Notes: generated by a model not told the origin, from the sequence alone. Counted from the stretch's first letter, positions 27,160 to 36,622 are shown. The stretch is 64,000 nucleotides of DNA from Chitinophagaceae bacterium (GCA_027489035.1 JAIYAN010000021.1:1-64000), one strand, 5' to 3'. A program made the numbers and translations.

Positions 27160-28812
27160 ATGAATAGAAATCATTTATTGATTGCAGGTTCTTTATTGTT
27201 GGTATATTTTATTGGGTTTGGCATAAACATTATGGATGTAGATGCTGCGCAATATGCTTCTATGAGCAGAGAAATGTTGCGCACTGGAAATTATTTACAC
27301 GTTTATGATACAGGAATTGAATACCTTGATAAACCACCATTTCTATTTTGGATAAGTGCTTTAAGCTTGAAAATATTTGGGGTTAACAACTTCGCGTATC
27401 GCTTACCGTCATTTCTATTTGCTTTACTAGCCGTATTCTCTACATACAAATTGGCAAAATTATTTTACAACAAAAAAACAGCTTTGCTTTCTGCCTTGAT
27501 TCTAGCTACATCACAAGGATTTTTTTTAATGAATCATGATGTAAGAACCGACACGATATTAATGGGCTGCGTAGCTTTTAGTGTCTGGCAGTTGGCGGCT
27601 TGGTATCAAACAAATAAAATATGGCATTTCATTTTGGGATCTATTGGCATTGGTATAGGCATGATGACAAAAGGACCAATAGCATTGCTGGTTCCATGTT
27701 TCGGGTTTTTCTGTCATTTTTTGCTTCAAAGAAACTTTAAAGCATTTTTTAAATGGGAATATATTTTAGCCATTTTGATTATTGGCGTTTTACTGATACC
27801 AATGAGTTGGGGTTTATATGATCAATTTGATTTACATCCCAACAAAATTGTAAATGGAAAAACGGGTGTTTCAGGTTTGCGTTTTTTTTATTGGACGCAA
27901 AGTTTTGGGAGAATCACAGGCGAATCGGTGTGGAATAACGGAGCGGGAATTAGCTTTCTTTTACAAAACATGTTATGGTCATTTTTGCCTTGGATTTTAT
28001 TTTTTTTTGTTGGCTTAATTTGGCAAATAAAAAATATCCTTCAACAAAAATTCAGCATCAACAAAACCGCTGAGGCCATTTGCATAGGCGGATTTATTCT
28101 TACCTACTTATCATTGGGCATGAGCAAATACCAGCTGCCACATTATATATTTGTTGGGTTTCCTTTTGCAGCAATAATAACCGCTGTTTATTTGAATCAT
28201 TTATTTGATGAAAACCAAGATTCTAAATGGTTAAAGATTTTTACAAATGTGCATGTTGTGTTATTCTCTTTACTTTGGATAGCCATAATATTATTGCTAA
28301 AATTTCCATTTGAAAATATTCACATTTTATATTTCATTTTAGCGATTGTATTATTTGCACTGATGATTTACTTTTTCATCAAAATAAAGGAGCAAAAAAA
28401 CAAGTTGATTTTCATTTGTCTTTTTACCATAATTGGATTGAATTTATTTTTAAATGCAGCTATTTATCCGGCATTGCTCGAATATCAAACGGGAAGTACT
28501 ATGGGTAAATACATCAAAAAAAATAACATCAACCCAAAAAATGTATTTACTTATCAGTTTTCAATAATGAGAAGTATTCATTTTTATTCGGATGGATTTG
28601 TACGAGAACAAAATAACCGGGATTCTATTAAATCTGGTGATTTCATTATTACCACTGAGGAAAAGTTAAAAGAATTATCAAATGCTAAAAGGGATTTTTC
28701 AATTTTAAAAACTGGCGAAGATTTTGGCATAACCCGTTTGTCGTTGATTTTTTTGAACCCGAAAACCCGAAAATCGGTGGTGACGAAATACGCACTTGTT
28801 AAAATAAAGTAG
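27160..28812 (+). CDS. ArnT/PMT-like glycosyltransferase, GT-C fold
   Basis: This 550-residue inner-membrane enzyme has about 11-12 helices. The first periplasmic loop has the acidic pair of GT39/ArnT enzymes (NIMDVDAAQYASMSREMLRTGNYL, about 24-47), followed by DKPPFLFWISALSLKIFG. Later it has NHDVRTDTILMG and MTKGPIALLVP. Such enzymes move sugars from polyprenyl phosphate donors to lipid A or proteins. It follows the PAP2 gene by nine bases. Confidence 0.85.
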   Translation: MNRNHLLIAGSLLLVYFIGFGINIMDVDAAQYASMSREMLRTGNYLHVYDTGIEYLDKPPFLFWISALSLKIFGVNNFAYRLPSFLFALLAVFSTYKLAKLFYNKKTALLSALILATSQGFFLMNHDVRTDTILMGCVAFSVWQLAAWYQTNKIWHFILGSIGIGIGMMTKGPIALLVPCFGFFCHFLLQRNFKAFFKWEYILAILIIGVLLIPMSWGLYDQFDLHPNKIVNGKTGVSGLRFFYWTQSFGRITGESVWNNGAGISFLLQNMLWSFLPWILFFFVGLIWQIKNILQQKFSINKTAEAICIGGFILTYLSLGMSKYQLPHYIFVGFPFAAIITAVYLNHLFDENQDSKWLKIFTNVHVVLFSLLWIAIILLLKFPFENIHILYFILAIVLFALMIYFFIKIKEQKNKLIFICLFTIIGLNLFLNAAIYPALLEYQTGSTMGKYIKKNNINPKNVFTYQFSIMRSIHFYSDGFVREQNNRDSIKSGDFIITTEEKLKELSNAKRDFSILKTGEDFGITRLSLIFLNPKTRKSVVTKYALVKIK

Positions 28813-28843
28813 TTTTAAAACATCGAACATCTAGCTCAACCCT

Positions 28844-28851
28844 TATATTTG
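28844..28851 (+). promoter_or_regulatory. -7 box TATATTTG before the CorC-type gene
   Basis: TATATTTG lies 42 bases before the ATG at 28894. No clear -33 element was found. Confidence 0.35.
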
Positions 28852-28893
28852 TGAGGATATTTTGGCTTTTGCCAATCAATTTATTGTTTCATT

Positions 28894-30198
28894 ATGGAAA
28901 TTTTTATATTACTCTTACTTATTTTTTTAAATGGCTTATTCGTTTTGGGTGAAATTGCATTAATCAGTGCCCGCAAATCAAGAATGGAAAGTTTGGCCAA
29001 CAAAGGAGATCTAAAAGCAAAAGTTGCTTTAATGCTCATCGACCATCCAGAGCGTTTTTTAAGTACCGCTCAAATTGGGATAACAGGTATTGCTATTTTA
29101 ACGGGGGTTTACTCCGGTGACAAATTTGGTGAAGATTTAAAACCTTTTATAGAAAGCATACCGATTCCAGCTTTAAAACCTTATGCCGATTCGCTTTCCA
29201 CAGGCATTGTAGTAGTATTTGTAACATTTTTAACCATTATTTTTGGCGAACTCATACCCAAAAAACTTGGTTTAATGCAAGCTGAAAAAATTGCACGGAT
29301 TGCAGCAGGACCAATGAATATCATTTCAAAAATAGTATATCCTTTTGTGTGGTTATTATCCAGCTTTACCAATTTGATTGTTAGAATATTTAGAATAAAA
29401 AAATCATCAGATAATGCAGTAACTGAAGAAGAAATAAAAATGATGATTACGGAAGGAAGCGAACATGGCTCAATTGAAGAGGATGAAAAAGAAATCATTG
29501 AAAGGGTTTTTCATTTGGGTGATAGAAACATAACTTCTTTAATGACACATCGTACAGAAATTGTATGGCTAGATATTAATGATACCGTTGCAGATGTGAA
29601 AAGTAAATTACCTGAAATCATTTACAGCACTTACCCTGTTTGCGATGGTGTTGTGGATGAAATCAAAGGAATTGTTTATGTAAAAGATTTGGTTAAAGCC
29701 GATCCTGTAACAAAGCTAGAGCATTTGTTAAAACCAGCGTTATTTGTTCCAGAAAACAACAAATCATATCAATTATTGGAAAAATTTAAAACGTCAAGAA
29801 TTCACGCTTGCTTTATCGTTAATGAATATGGCACCCTTGAAGGAATGATTACTTTAAATGATATTATAGAAGCCATTGTAGGCGATGTAACTCATGATGG
29901 CCAGAACGAATACGAAATCACAAAGCGAGAAGATGGCACTTTCTTAGTAGATGCATTGATTCAATTCTATGATTTCTTAAGTTATTTCGAACGTGCAGAA
30001 TGGATGAACGAAGGCGAACATGAGTTTGATACTTTAGCCGGTTTTGTACTCCACGAATTAAAACATATTCCAATAACTGGTGAAAGCTTTAGTTGGAAAG
30101 ATTTTCATTTTGAAATCATCGACATGGATGGTCAACGAATTGATAAAATACTTGTAAAAATTTCGGAAGAATTAAAAGATGAATTGGAGGAGGAATAA
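28894..30198 (+). CDS. CNNM/CorC-type transporter protein (hemolysin family)
   Basis: This 434-residue protein has an N-terminal DUF21/CNNM membrane domain (about 1-180, with GEIALISARKSRME and FGELIPKKLGL). Two CBS domains follow (about 200-335: SLMTHRTEIVWLDIND, ACFIVNEYGTLEGMITLNDIIEAIVGD), then a C-terminal CorC_HlyC domain (about 350-430). The family is tied to magnesium or cobalt efflux; "hemolysin" is a historical label. It is 81 bases after the ArnT-like gene. Confidence 0.92.
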   Translation: MEIFILLLLIFLNGLFVLGEIALISARKSRMESLANKGDLKAKVALMLIDHPERFLSTAQIGITGIAILTGVYSGDKFGEDLKPFIESIPIPALKPYADSLSTGIVVVFVTFLTIIFGELIPKKLGLMQAEKIARIAAGPMNIISKIVYPFVWLLSSFTNLIVRIFRIKKSSDNAVTEEEIKMMITEGSEHGSIEEDEKEIIERVFHLGDRNITSLMTHRTEIVWLDINDTVADVKSKLPEIIYSTYPVCDGVVDEIKGIVYVKDLVKADPVTKLEHLLKPALFVPENNKSYQLLEKFKTSRIHACFIVNEYGTLEGMITLNDIIEAIVGDVTHDGQNEYEITKREDGTFLVDALIQFYDFLSYFERAEWMNEGEHEFDTLAGFVLHELKHIPITGESFSWKDFHFEIIDMDGQRIDKILVKISEELKDELEEE

Positions 30199-30281
30199 GG
30201 AAAATCAAAATTAAAAATTCAAAAGTTAAAAAACATACCAACAATTTTTAGTTTTAAATTTTTACTTTTTACTTAGATGAC

Positions 30282-30797
30282 TTAATAACTCAAACTAAAC
30301 GAATTGTCCGGATTTACCAGCTTCGTGCTTTTTCTATTCCCATTAACCACTATATGAATAATGCTGATTTGCTCCGATTTGTATTCATATAAAATATTAT
30401 CCTGAACGTCTATTTTTTTGATCGTTGCCACATCACCAATTTCAAAATAACTTTGAATGGCATCTTCATTTTGCTCGTACCCTAAAAATTCCATTTTCTT
30501 AATTTGGCCGTCGACTTTTATTTTAAGGTGTTGTTGGATGTATTGATTAACCAAGGACTCCATTAAAGCTTTATCTGTTGGTTGTAAAAGATTGACTTTA
30601 GATTTTGTTTTGGATTTTAAAATGGCTTCAAAATCGCTAGTAAAAATCTTACAACTTATTTCCAGTGTTTTATCTTTTGCATTGTGTTGAATTTCGGTAA
30701 CGCTTACATAAATGGGATGCTTAGCAGCACCAGTAAAAACTAATGGCATACAAATCAACAACAGTCGAATAACAATACTTCTTTTATTTTTGAACAT
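30282..30797 (-). CDS. DUF6702-family secreted protein
   Basis: This 171-residue protein has an N-terminal hydrophobic segment (about 9-24). The motif AKHPIYVSVTEIQHNAKDKTLEISCKIFTSDFE is typical of a Bacteroidota family (DUF6702) that usually sits near a HupE/UreJ gene and an M1 peptidase gene. Both are present here on the other strand, with a 73-base divergent gap. The function is unknown. Confidence 0.78.
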   Translation of the reverse strand: MFKNKRSIVIRLLLICMPLVFTGAAKHPIYVSVTEIQHNAKDKTLEISCKIFTSDFEAILKSKTKSKVNLLQPTDKALMESLVNQYIQQHLKIKVDGQIKKMEFLGYEQNEDAIQSYFEIGDVATIKKIDVQDNILYEYKSEQISIIHIVVNGNRKSTKLVNPDNSFSLSY

Positions 30798-30870
30798 CCT
30801 TATTAATTTAAAATATTTCAGTTAGCTTGTAATCAAAACTAGGTTTTTACTTTTAAGAAATACATCATTA

Positions 30871-31449
30871 ATGGAAGATTTTGTTTTTTACTTTAAACTG
30901 GGCTGGCATCACATCATCAGTGTTGATGCATTTGACCATTTGTTTTTCATCATGGCGTTGACCTCCATCTATCTTTTAAAAGACATAAAGCAGGTCTTGT
31001 TATTGGTAACCGCATTCACTATAGGGCATGCCATTTCTTTGAGTTTGAGTGTTTTAAATTTGGTAAAAATAAACAGTGATCTTGTAGAATTTCTAATCCC
31101 AATCAGCATCATTTTTACAGCCGAAATTCAATTTGTAAAAAGTTTACATCCAAAAGCTCCATTTCGATTTAAATATGTATTTGCATTATTGTTTGGATTG
31201 CTTCATGGGCTTGGATTTGCCAATACGATACGATTTATTTTAGCTGAATCACAACAAATAACTTTACCGTTATTAAGTTTTAATATTGGGCTTGAGGTGG
31301 GACAAATTTTAATTGTACTGCTTATGCTTTTATTGGCAAAATTATTTGTAGAGATAATTGGGCTGCCACAAAAATGGTGGATTCGAATCTTAAATACCAT
31401 TGCATTAGCTGCTGGAATTTATTGGTGCATCATAAGATTTCCTATTTAA
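30871..31449 (+). CDS. HupE/UreJ-family membrane protein
   Basis: This 192-residue protein has about six helices. Conserved: GWHHIISVDAFDHLFFIMAL (about 10-29, with the family's D-x-x-DH pattern), FTIGHAISLSLSVL (about 50-63) and FGLLHGLGFAN (about 108-118). The pattern of histidines and aspartates in helices fits nickel/cobalt permeases of the HupE/UreJ family. No urease or hydrogenase gene is nearby. The M1 peptidase gene starts 35 bases later, so the two are probably cotranscribed. Confidence 0.86.
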   Translation: MEDFVFYFKLGWHHIISVDAFDHLFFIMALTSIYLLKDIKQVLLLVTAFTIGHAISLSLSVLNLVKINSDLVEFLIPISIIFTAEIQFVKSLHPKAPFRFKYVFALLFGLLHGLGFANTIRFILAESQQITLPLLSFNIGLEVGQILIVLLMLLLAKLFVEIIGLPQKWWIRILNTIALAAGIYWCIIRFPI

Positions 31450-31484
31450 AAATCATACATTTACAACTCAAATAAACATCAATT

Positions 31485-33860
31485 ATGCATAATAAAATCA
31501 TAGCTTTTTTGCTATTACAATTTCTAATTGTATCTATTCAAGCACAAGACATTCGAAACAATCCAGGTAGCAATCATGGAAATCGATTTGAGCAATTGGG
31601 GACAATTTTACCCACGCCAAATGAATACAGAACAGCAAGTGGTGCTCCGGGTGCAAAATATTGGCAGCAACGTTGCGATTATAATATTGACTGCGAATTA
31701 GACGAAACCAATAGAAGATTATATGGGAAAGAAACCCTAACGTTTTTTAATAACGCGCCAGAATCATTGGATTATTTATGGCTTCAACTTGATGAAAATC
31801 AACAAAGCACCAATAACAATGCCGATTATCAAAACAGCAATGGTATGCCTAGGCAAATCAATGAAGGCGATATCATGAATATGCAAGGAAAGAAAGACAA
31901 GCCATTTGGCGTTAACATCACTAAGGTTACAACAGCTGCTGGTATTGCATTAAATTATACCATCAATAAAACGATGATGCGCATTGATTTACCTACACCA
32001 TTAAAATCTGGACAAAAATTCACTTTTAAAATTGACTGGAATTATTTTATTGCAGACCGTATGAAATATGGTGGACGTGGAGGTTACGAAAATTTCCCAG
32101 AAGATGGCAACGATATTTTTACCATTACACAATGGTTTCCAAGATTATGCGTGTATAGCGATAACCAAGGATGGCAAAATCATCAATTTGTGGGAACAGG
32201 TGAATTTGCTTTAATATTTGGCAATTACAAAGTAAAAATGACCGTACCTGCTGATCATGTGGTGATGGCTACTGGCGTTGGTCAAAATTATCAGCAAGTG
32301 CTTTCTGCTGCACAATTTAAAAGATGGCAGACTGCACAAAATGCAAACGACGTTACAGAAATCGTTACACTTGATGAAGCAACAGCAAGAGAAAAACAAA
32401 AAAGCACAGATAAGAAAACATGGATTTTTTACGCAGATAGCGTTAGGGATTTTGCCTGGGGAAGTAGCCGCAAATTTGTGTGGGACGCATTGCCAGTTAA
32501 AGTAGAAGGTAAAAAAGTAATGTGTATGAGTGCTTATGGAAAAGAAGCATATCCACTTTATCGTAAATTCAGTTCTAAGGTTATTGCTCACACGATAAAA
32601 ACCTATTCTAAGTTTACCATTCCTTATCCATATCCTATTGCTCAAAGTATTGAGGCTGCTAACGGTATGGAATACCCGATGATATGTTTCAATTATGGTC
32701 GTTGCGAAAAAGATGGCACGTACAGCGAAGGAACGAAAAATGGTATGCTTGGTGTGGTTATACATGAAGTAGGTCATAATTTCTTTCCAATGATTATCAA
32801 CAGCGATGAAAGACAATGGTCGTGGATGGATGAAGGTTTAAATACGTTTGTGGAATATCTTACAGAGGAATTATGGGACAATAAATTTCCTGTAGGAAGA
32901 GGACCGGCATATAAAATTGTCGATTACATGAAATTGCCAAAAGATCAATTGGAACCTATAATGACAAACAGTGAAAACATCATCATGTTTGGACCCAATG
33001 CTTATTCAAAACCAGCAACTGGTTTAAATATTTTGAGAGAGACGATTATGGGCAGAAAGAATTTTGATTTTGCATTTAAGAAGTATTGTACCAGATGGAC
33101 ATTCAAACATCCTACCCCAGCTGATTTCTTTAGAACTATGGAAGATGCTAGTGGAGAGGATTTAGATTGGTTTTGGAGAGGATGGTTTTACAATACAGAT
33201 CCAGTAGATATTTCACTGGATAGTGTTAAATGGTCTGTTTTAAATACTGAGCCAACAGAAGCAAAAGCTTCAGAAGAAAAAAGTAGACTTCAGCCTGTAC
33301 AGAAACCAATTCAAAATAATTTCGAAGACATTTCAAAAATTAGAAACAGAGCGGATAAAAGTATTGTTTTTGCTACAGATGTCGATACAACATTGAGGGA
33401 TTTTTATTGGAGATATGATAGAGGATTGGTAAATGTAGATACAAATGCATTTGTAATTCCAGCGCAACCAAGCAATAAAGAAGAATTAACTACTGAAGAA
33501 AAAACCAAAATTGCTGGCGAGGTTCGTCTTTACGAATTATCGATGAGTAATAAAGGCGGATTAGTGATGCCAATCATTATAGAATGGACTTTCAAAGATG
33601 GTAGTAAAGAAGTTGACAGGATTGGTGTAAATGTTTGGAGAAAAAATGAGCAAAAGGTGGTAAAAACATATTTGAAAGAAAAAGAAGTGGTATCTATAAA
33701 ATTAGACCCATACAGAGAAACAGCTGATATTGATGAAAAGAACAACAATTGGCCTTTAACTACCACACCTTCTAAATTTGAATTATTCAAATCGAAAAAA
33801 GCAACGCCAAGAGGAGCCGTTGGCGGAAGAAATCCAATGCAGAAAGAGATTAAAAATTAA
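31485..33860 (+). CDS. M1 family metallopeptidase, secreted
   Basis: This 791-residue protein has a signal peptide ending IQAQ (about residue 20). The gluzincin site is HEVGHNFFP (starting near 427), with the third ligand glutamate in DEGLNTFVEY. The exopeptidase motif appears as NGMEYPM, as is usual in this Bacteroidota subgroup, in place of GAMEN. The C-terminal 150 residues are charged and show no T9SS domain. It follows a HupE/UreJ gene. The strong hairpin after the stop is a likely terminator. Confidence 0.9.
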   Translation: MHNKIIAFLLLQFLIVSIQAQDIRNNPGSNHGNRFEQLGTILPTPNEYRTASGAPGAKYWQQRCDYNIDCELDETNRRLYGKETLTFFNNAPESLDYLWLQLDENQQSTNNNADYQNSNGMPRQINEGDIMNMQGKKDKPFGVNITKVTTAAGIALNYTINKTMMRIDLPTPLKSGQKFTFKIDWNYFIADRMKYGGRGGYENFPEDGNDIFTITQWFPRLCVYSDNQGWQNHQFVGTGEFALIFGNYKVKMTVPADHVVMATGVGQNYQQVLSAAQFKRWQTAQNANDVTEIVTLDEATAREKQKSTDKKTWIFYADSVRDFAWGSSRKFVWDALPVKVEGKKVMCMSAYGKEAYPLYRKFSSKVIAHTIKTYSKFTIPYPYPIAQSIEAANGMEYPMICFNYGRCEKDGTYSEGTKNGMLGVVIHEVGHNFFPMIINSDERQWSWMDEGLNTFVEYLTEELWDNKFPVGRGPAYKIVDYMKLPKDQLEPIMTNSENIIMFGPNAYSKPATGLNILRETIMGRKNFDFAFKKYCTRWTFKHPTPADFFRTMEDASGEDLDWFWRGWFYNTDPVDISLDSVKWSVLNTEPTEAKASEEKSRLQPVQKPIQNNFEDISKIRNRADKSIVFATDVDTTLRDFYWRYDRGLVNVDTNAFVIPAQPSNKEELTTEEKTKIAGEVRLYELSMSNKGGLVMPIIIEWTFKDGSKEVDRIGVNVWRKNEQKVVKTYLKEKEVVSIKLDPYRETADIDEKNNNWPLTTTPSKFELFKSKKATPRGAVGGRNPMQKEIKN

Positions 33861-33890
33861 TTGGGAGGTCGATAAATTTTTCAAAATATT

Positions 33891-33928
33891 AATAACCCAT
33901 GGAAAATTCCATGGGTTATTTTTTTATT
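33891..33928 (+). terminator. Rho-independent terminator after the second M1 peptidase
   Basis: Perfect 14-base arms AATAACCCATGGAA and TTCCATGGGTTATT (loop AA) are followed by a T-run, 30 bases after the stop codon. Confidence 0.8.
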
Positions 33929-33989
33929 TATTTGAGACATTAAAAGGAAAAAAAATGGTTAAAACCATTACACATTAACAACCATTCAA

Positions 33990-34048
33990 TAACCCACAGC
34001 TTAAACCGTGGGTTAAGAACAAAATTCTTCATAACCGTTTCAACGGTT
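33990..34048. repeat. Two small inverted repeats between convergent genes
   Basis: TAACCCAC / GTGGGTTA (33990-33997 and 34008-34015) and AACCGTT / AACGGTT (34033-34039 and 34042-34048) lie between the M1 and archaemetzincin genes. They may be extra terminator-like or repeat elements; neither has a long T-run. Confidence 0.5.
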
Positions 34049-34081
34049 TATGTAAATATTTAACATGAATAAATTATCGAT

Positions 34082-34717
34082 TTAATTAAATGTCCAACCT
34101 GCATTAATCAAAACAGATTTACATTTTTTGCAAAATTCCTTTTCCTCATCGAGGTGGTCTTTCCCTTTTGCATCGCGCATTAAGCAATCATCGACTGGAC
34201 AATGTTTCAACCCTTGTGTATGCCCTAATTCATGAATGGCTACTTTGAAAAGTTTCTCCATTTTGTTTTTTCCTTTTAATTTAAAAGAAGAAGCAATGCA
34301 AGAATTTCCTGGACAAAAACCTAAACCCATAATGCCCCAATCTTGAATATTGTTTTTGGTTGTACTAATATCACTTTTTGTAAGTCCAATAGTTAAATAC
34401 CCTGGCTTTGTTTTTGCACTTAGAAATCTTATTAGAGAATCCGCTCTATGCCTTGTTTTAGCTTGATTGAGTGAGTTTTTTGGGAATTTAATTGGCGCAT
34501 TAATAACTACGTTAGCGTACATTTTTTTTAAATAATTAGCTACATAATCAACATTTTCTTTTGGAATATCAACAAACGGTTGAATAGCAATTATGACCTT
34601 TTTCTTTTTATTGTCGTTTAAAGATTGATTCGTTTTTTTAGCATTGTCCTTTTTTTGACTTTCGTTACAGGCTGTGCAGAAAAAAATTGCTATGGTTATG
34701 TAAAGTAGTGTTTTCAT
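34082..34717 (-). CDS. Archaemetzincin-like zinc protease, lipoprotein
   Basis: This 211-residue protein carries the archaemetzincin signature: HELGHTQGLKH (162-172), then Cys173, Cys178 and Met180 (CPVDDCLM) and the CKKC pair (196-199). The histidines bind catalytic zinc and the four cysteines a second, structural zinc. The N-terminus (FFCTACNESQ) looks like a lipoprotein signal with Cys17 as the lipidated residue, so the protease should be anchored outside the cytoplasm, unlike characterised eukaryotic and archaeal relatives. The substrate is unknown. Confidence 0.85.
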   Translation of the reverse strand: MKTLLYITIAIFFCTACNESQKKDNAKKTNQSLNDNKKKKVIIAIQPFVDIPKENVDYVANYLKKMYANVVINAPIKFPKNSLNQAKTRHRADSLIRFLSAKTKPGYLTIGLTKSDISTTKNNIQDWGIMGLGFCPGNSCIASSFKLKGKNKMEKLFKVAIHELGHTQGLKHCPVDDCLMRDAKGKDHLDEEKEFCKKCKSVLINAGWTFN

Positions 34718-34741
34718 TTATTAATGGTTAATTCAAAATTG

Positions 34742-34825
34742 AAAAGTAAAAATTAAAAAAGTGAAATTGTATGTTCTTTGCACTTTATACGCCACTGCGG
34801 ACAATCTTTTTTAATTTTTACTTTT
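34742..34825. repeat. Perfect 20-base inverted repeat between two minus-strand genes
   Basis: AAAAGTAAAAATTAAAAAAG (34742-34761) and its exact reverse complement (34806-34825) flank 44 bases. The arms are low-complexity and resemble the TTTTTAC runs seen elsewhere. It may act as a terminator-like structure for the gene at 34845-35525. Confidence 0.55.
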
Positions 34826-34844
34826 TACTTTTTACTTTCTCTTT

Positions 34845-35525
34845 TTACAACCCCGTTCTGCCATCAGTTATTTTCTTTCCTTTATTTTTCTTTTCCCACT
34901 CAATCATTTCAATGGGTTTGTCTACTTTTTTAGGTTTCTCGTATGCTTGTTTTAGTTTGGAATTTCCATTATCGGGATTCACTAAATTGTTGTTGCGCCA
35001 TTGCTCAGTTCTGATGACTCTTCCTGTTCCTGGATCGTAATAACGCCACTCTCCTTCCTTCACACTGTATGGTGCCGCTTTTACCAATTTGTAATCAATA
35101 ATTTCATTACTCCCCGTTCCATAAATAGCAACCGTGTCGTAAGGTGCGTCTGGATTATAACCACGCCAATTTTCTTCTCTTTCTATTGCGCCAAGATAAT
35201 TGTAATATTGTTGCAATCCATCTTTTCCACCTAAAATAAAATGTTCAACTGCCAGTAAATCGCCAATGGTAGAATACTTTCTCCAAAACCCGTGTTTTTC
35301 TCCTTTCTTGTAGAGCCCTTCTTCTACATAACCTTCTTCGCCACGCAAAGGCCCAACTTCAATTACCCATTTTCCAACTTTTTGTCCAGCACTATTTATG
35401 GCATTTATAGTATCCCCTTCAGCATTTAATTTAAAAGACTGATATTGGCCAAATGATACGTTTGTGCAAAAAATAAATAAAACAAAAAAAGCAATTTGAT
35501 ATTGTTTTATACAATTTGAAACCAT
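34845..35525 (-). CDS. MORN-repeat (YwqK-like) secreted protein
   Basis: This 226-residue protein has a signal peptide (about residues 10-26, ending SFGQ). MORN-like units follow, seen as KVGKWVIE, YKKGEKHGFWRKYS, GKDGLQQYYNYLG, KEGEWRYYDPGTGRVIRTEQW. Such repeats form beta-hairpin arrays; many Bacteroidota carry them with no known role. The C-terminal 40 residues are lysine-rich. Confidence 0.75.
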   Translation of the reverse strand: MVSNCIKQYQIAFFVLFIFCTNVSFGQYQSFKLNAEGDTINAINSAGQKVGKWVIEVGPLRGEEGYVEEGLYKKGEKHGFWRKYSTIGDLLAVEHFILGGKDGLQQYYNYLGAIEREENWRGYNPDAPYDTVAIYGTGSNEIIDYKLVKAAPYSVKEGEWRYYDPGTGRVIRTEQWRNNNLVNPDNGNSKLKQAYEKPKKVDKPIEMIEWEKKNKGKKITDGRTGL

Positions 35526-35616
35526 TGTTCGTGCGTTTAAATGATTAGTATTAATTTGTGTTCAAATTTACAATTTAAGTTCTCTAAAAACTGTTAATTT
35601 TCATCAAATAGAAAAA

Positions 35617-35997
35617 ATGAAAGATTTTAAAAAATACTACATTATAAATACAGAGCCGGAAATTTTATACCATGCATTAACCAATGCCGCTACAATTCAA
35701 TTGTGGACAGGTTCTCCTGCAATTATGGAACCAATTGCAGACACAGAGTTTTCACTTTGGGAAGATAGTATTTGCGGAAAAAACATATCATTCGAATATG
35801 GTAAAAAAATAGTGCAGGAATGGTATTTTGGCGAACAAGAAACACCTTCAATAGTTACTATAATTTTACATGCAGATAAAAGCAGAACTTCGGTAGAATT
35901 ACGCCATACCAATATTCCGGATGAAGATTTCGAGTCAATAACTACAGGATGGACACAAAGTTATTTTGGTTCGTTGATGGAATTTTATAATGATTAA
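35617..35997 (+). CDS. START-like (AHSA1/SRPBCC) domain protein
   Basis: This 126-residue cytoplasmic protein fits the Bacteroidota START-like family: YIINTEPEILYHALTNAATIQLWTG, a central strand region with FEYGKKIVQEWYFGEQ, and a C-terminal helix with GWTQSYFGSLMEFY. The fold makes a hydrophobic cavity for ligands. The ligand or partner is unknown. It is a single gene, convergent with the FAH-family gene 13 bases away. Confidence 0.78.
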   Translation: MKDFKKYYIINTEPEILYHALTNAATIQLWTGSPAIMEPIADTEFSLWEDSICGKNISFEYGKKIVQEWYFGEQETPSIVTIILHADKSRTSVELRHTNIPDEDFESITTGWTQSYFGSLMEFYND

Positions 35998-36010
35998 GAA
36001 ACTTACTAAC

Positions 36011-36622
36011 TTATTTCACTTCCATTTTTAGTAAGCTTTCATTTTCTAAAAATGCTTCAAGCTCATCGCCCACAACACATTCGCCTACGCCTGCGGGTGT
36101 GCCAGTAAAAATAAAATCTCCAATATTTAATGAGAAGTACATCGATATGTTGGCAATTAGCTTATCGATGCTAAATATCATATTGCCCGAATTGCCTTGT
36201 TGTACTTTTTCGCCATTTTTGAAAAACGAAAAATTGATATTTTTTTTGTTGAAGTCTGGTTTGATATCAATGAATTTTCCAATTGCTGCTGAATTATCAA
36301 ATGCTTTTGCTTTTTCCCAAGGAAGTCCTTTTTTCTTCAATTCATCTTGAATATCTCGAGCTGTAAAATCAATCCCAACCGTTATACCATTGTAATAATT
36401 AGAAGCATGACGTTCTTGAATATACTTTCCGTTTTTACTGATGCGCAACACAAGTTCGCATTCGTAATGAAGTTCATTTGTAAATTCGGGATAGTAGAAA
36501 GGTGTATGGGGCTGTATGATAGCGCTTTTGGGCTTCATGAAAATAACGGGCTCATCTGGAATATCGTTGCCTAATTCCTTTGCGTGCTCAACATAGTTTC
36601 TGCCAATGCAAATTATCTTCAT
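36011..36622 (-). CDS. Fumarylacetoacetate hydrolase-family protein
   Basis: This 203-residue protein is the compact FAH fold: IICIGRNYVEHAKELGN, EPVIFMKPKSAI, the metal-binding ELHYECELVLRI (with the E-x-E pair), GITVGIDFTARDIQ and GDFIFTGTPAGVG. Relatives include acylpyruvases and oxaloacetate decarboxylases; the substrate is not decidable from sequence. It lies 76 bases downstream of pth on the same strand. Confidence 0.9.
   Translation of the reverse strand: MKIICIGRNYVEHAKELGNDIPDEPVIFMKPKSAIIQPHTPFYYPEFTNELHYECELVLRISKNGKYIQERHASNYYNGITVGIDFTARDIQDELKKKGLPWEKAKAFDNSAAIGKFIDIKPDFNKKNINFSFFKNGEKVQQGNSGNMIFSIDKLIANISMYFSLNIGDFIFTGTPAGVGECVVGDELEAFLENESLLKMEVK

Noticed and set aside
32211-32816. 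Open frame of 201 codons antisense to the second M1 peptidase
   Set aside because: It is fully inside a strongly supported gene on the other strand and its composition (many Phe, Ile, Cys, His) is what antisense of that gene gives.
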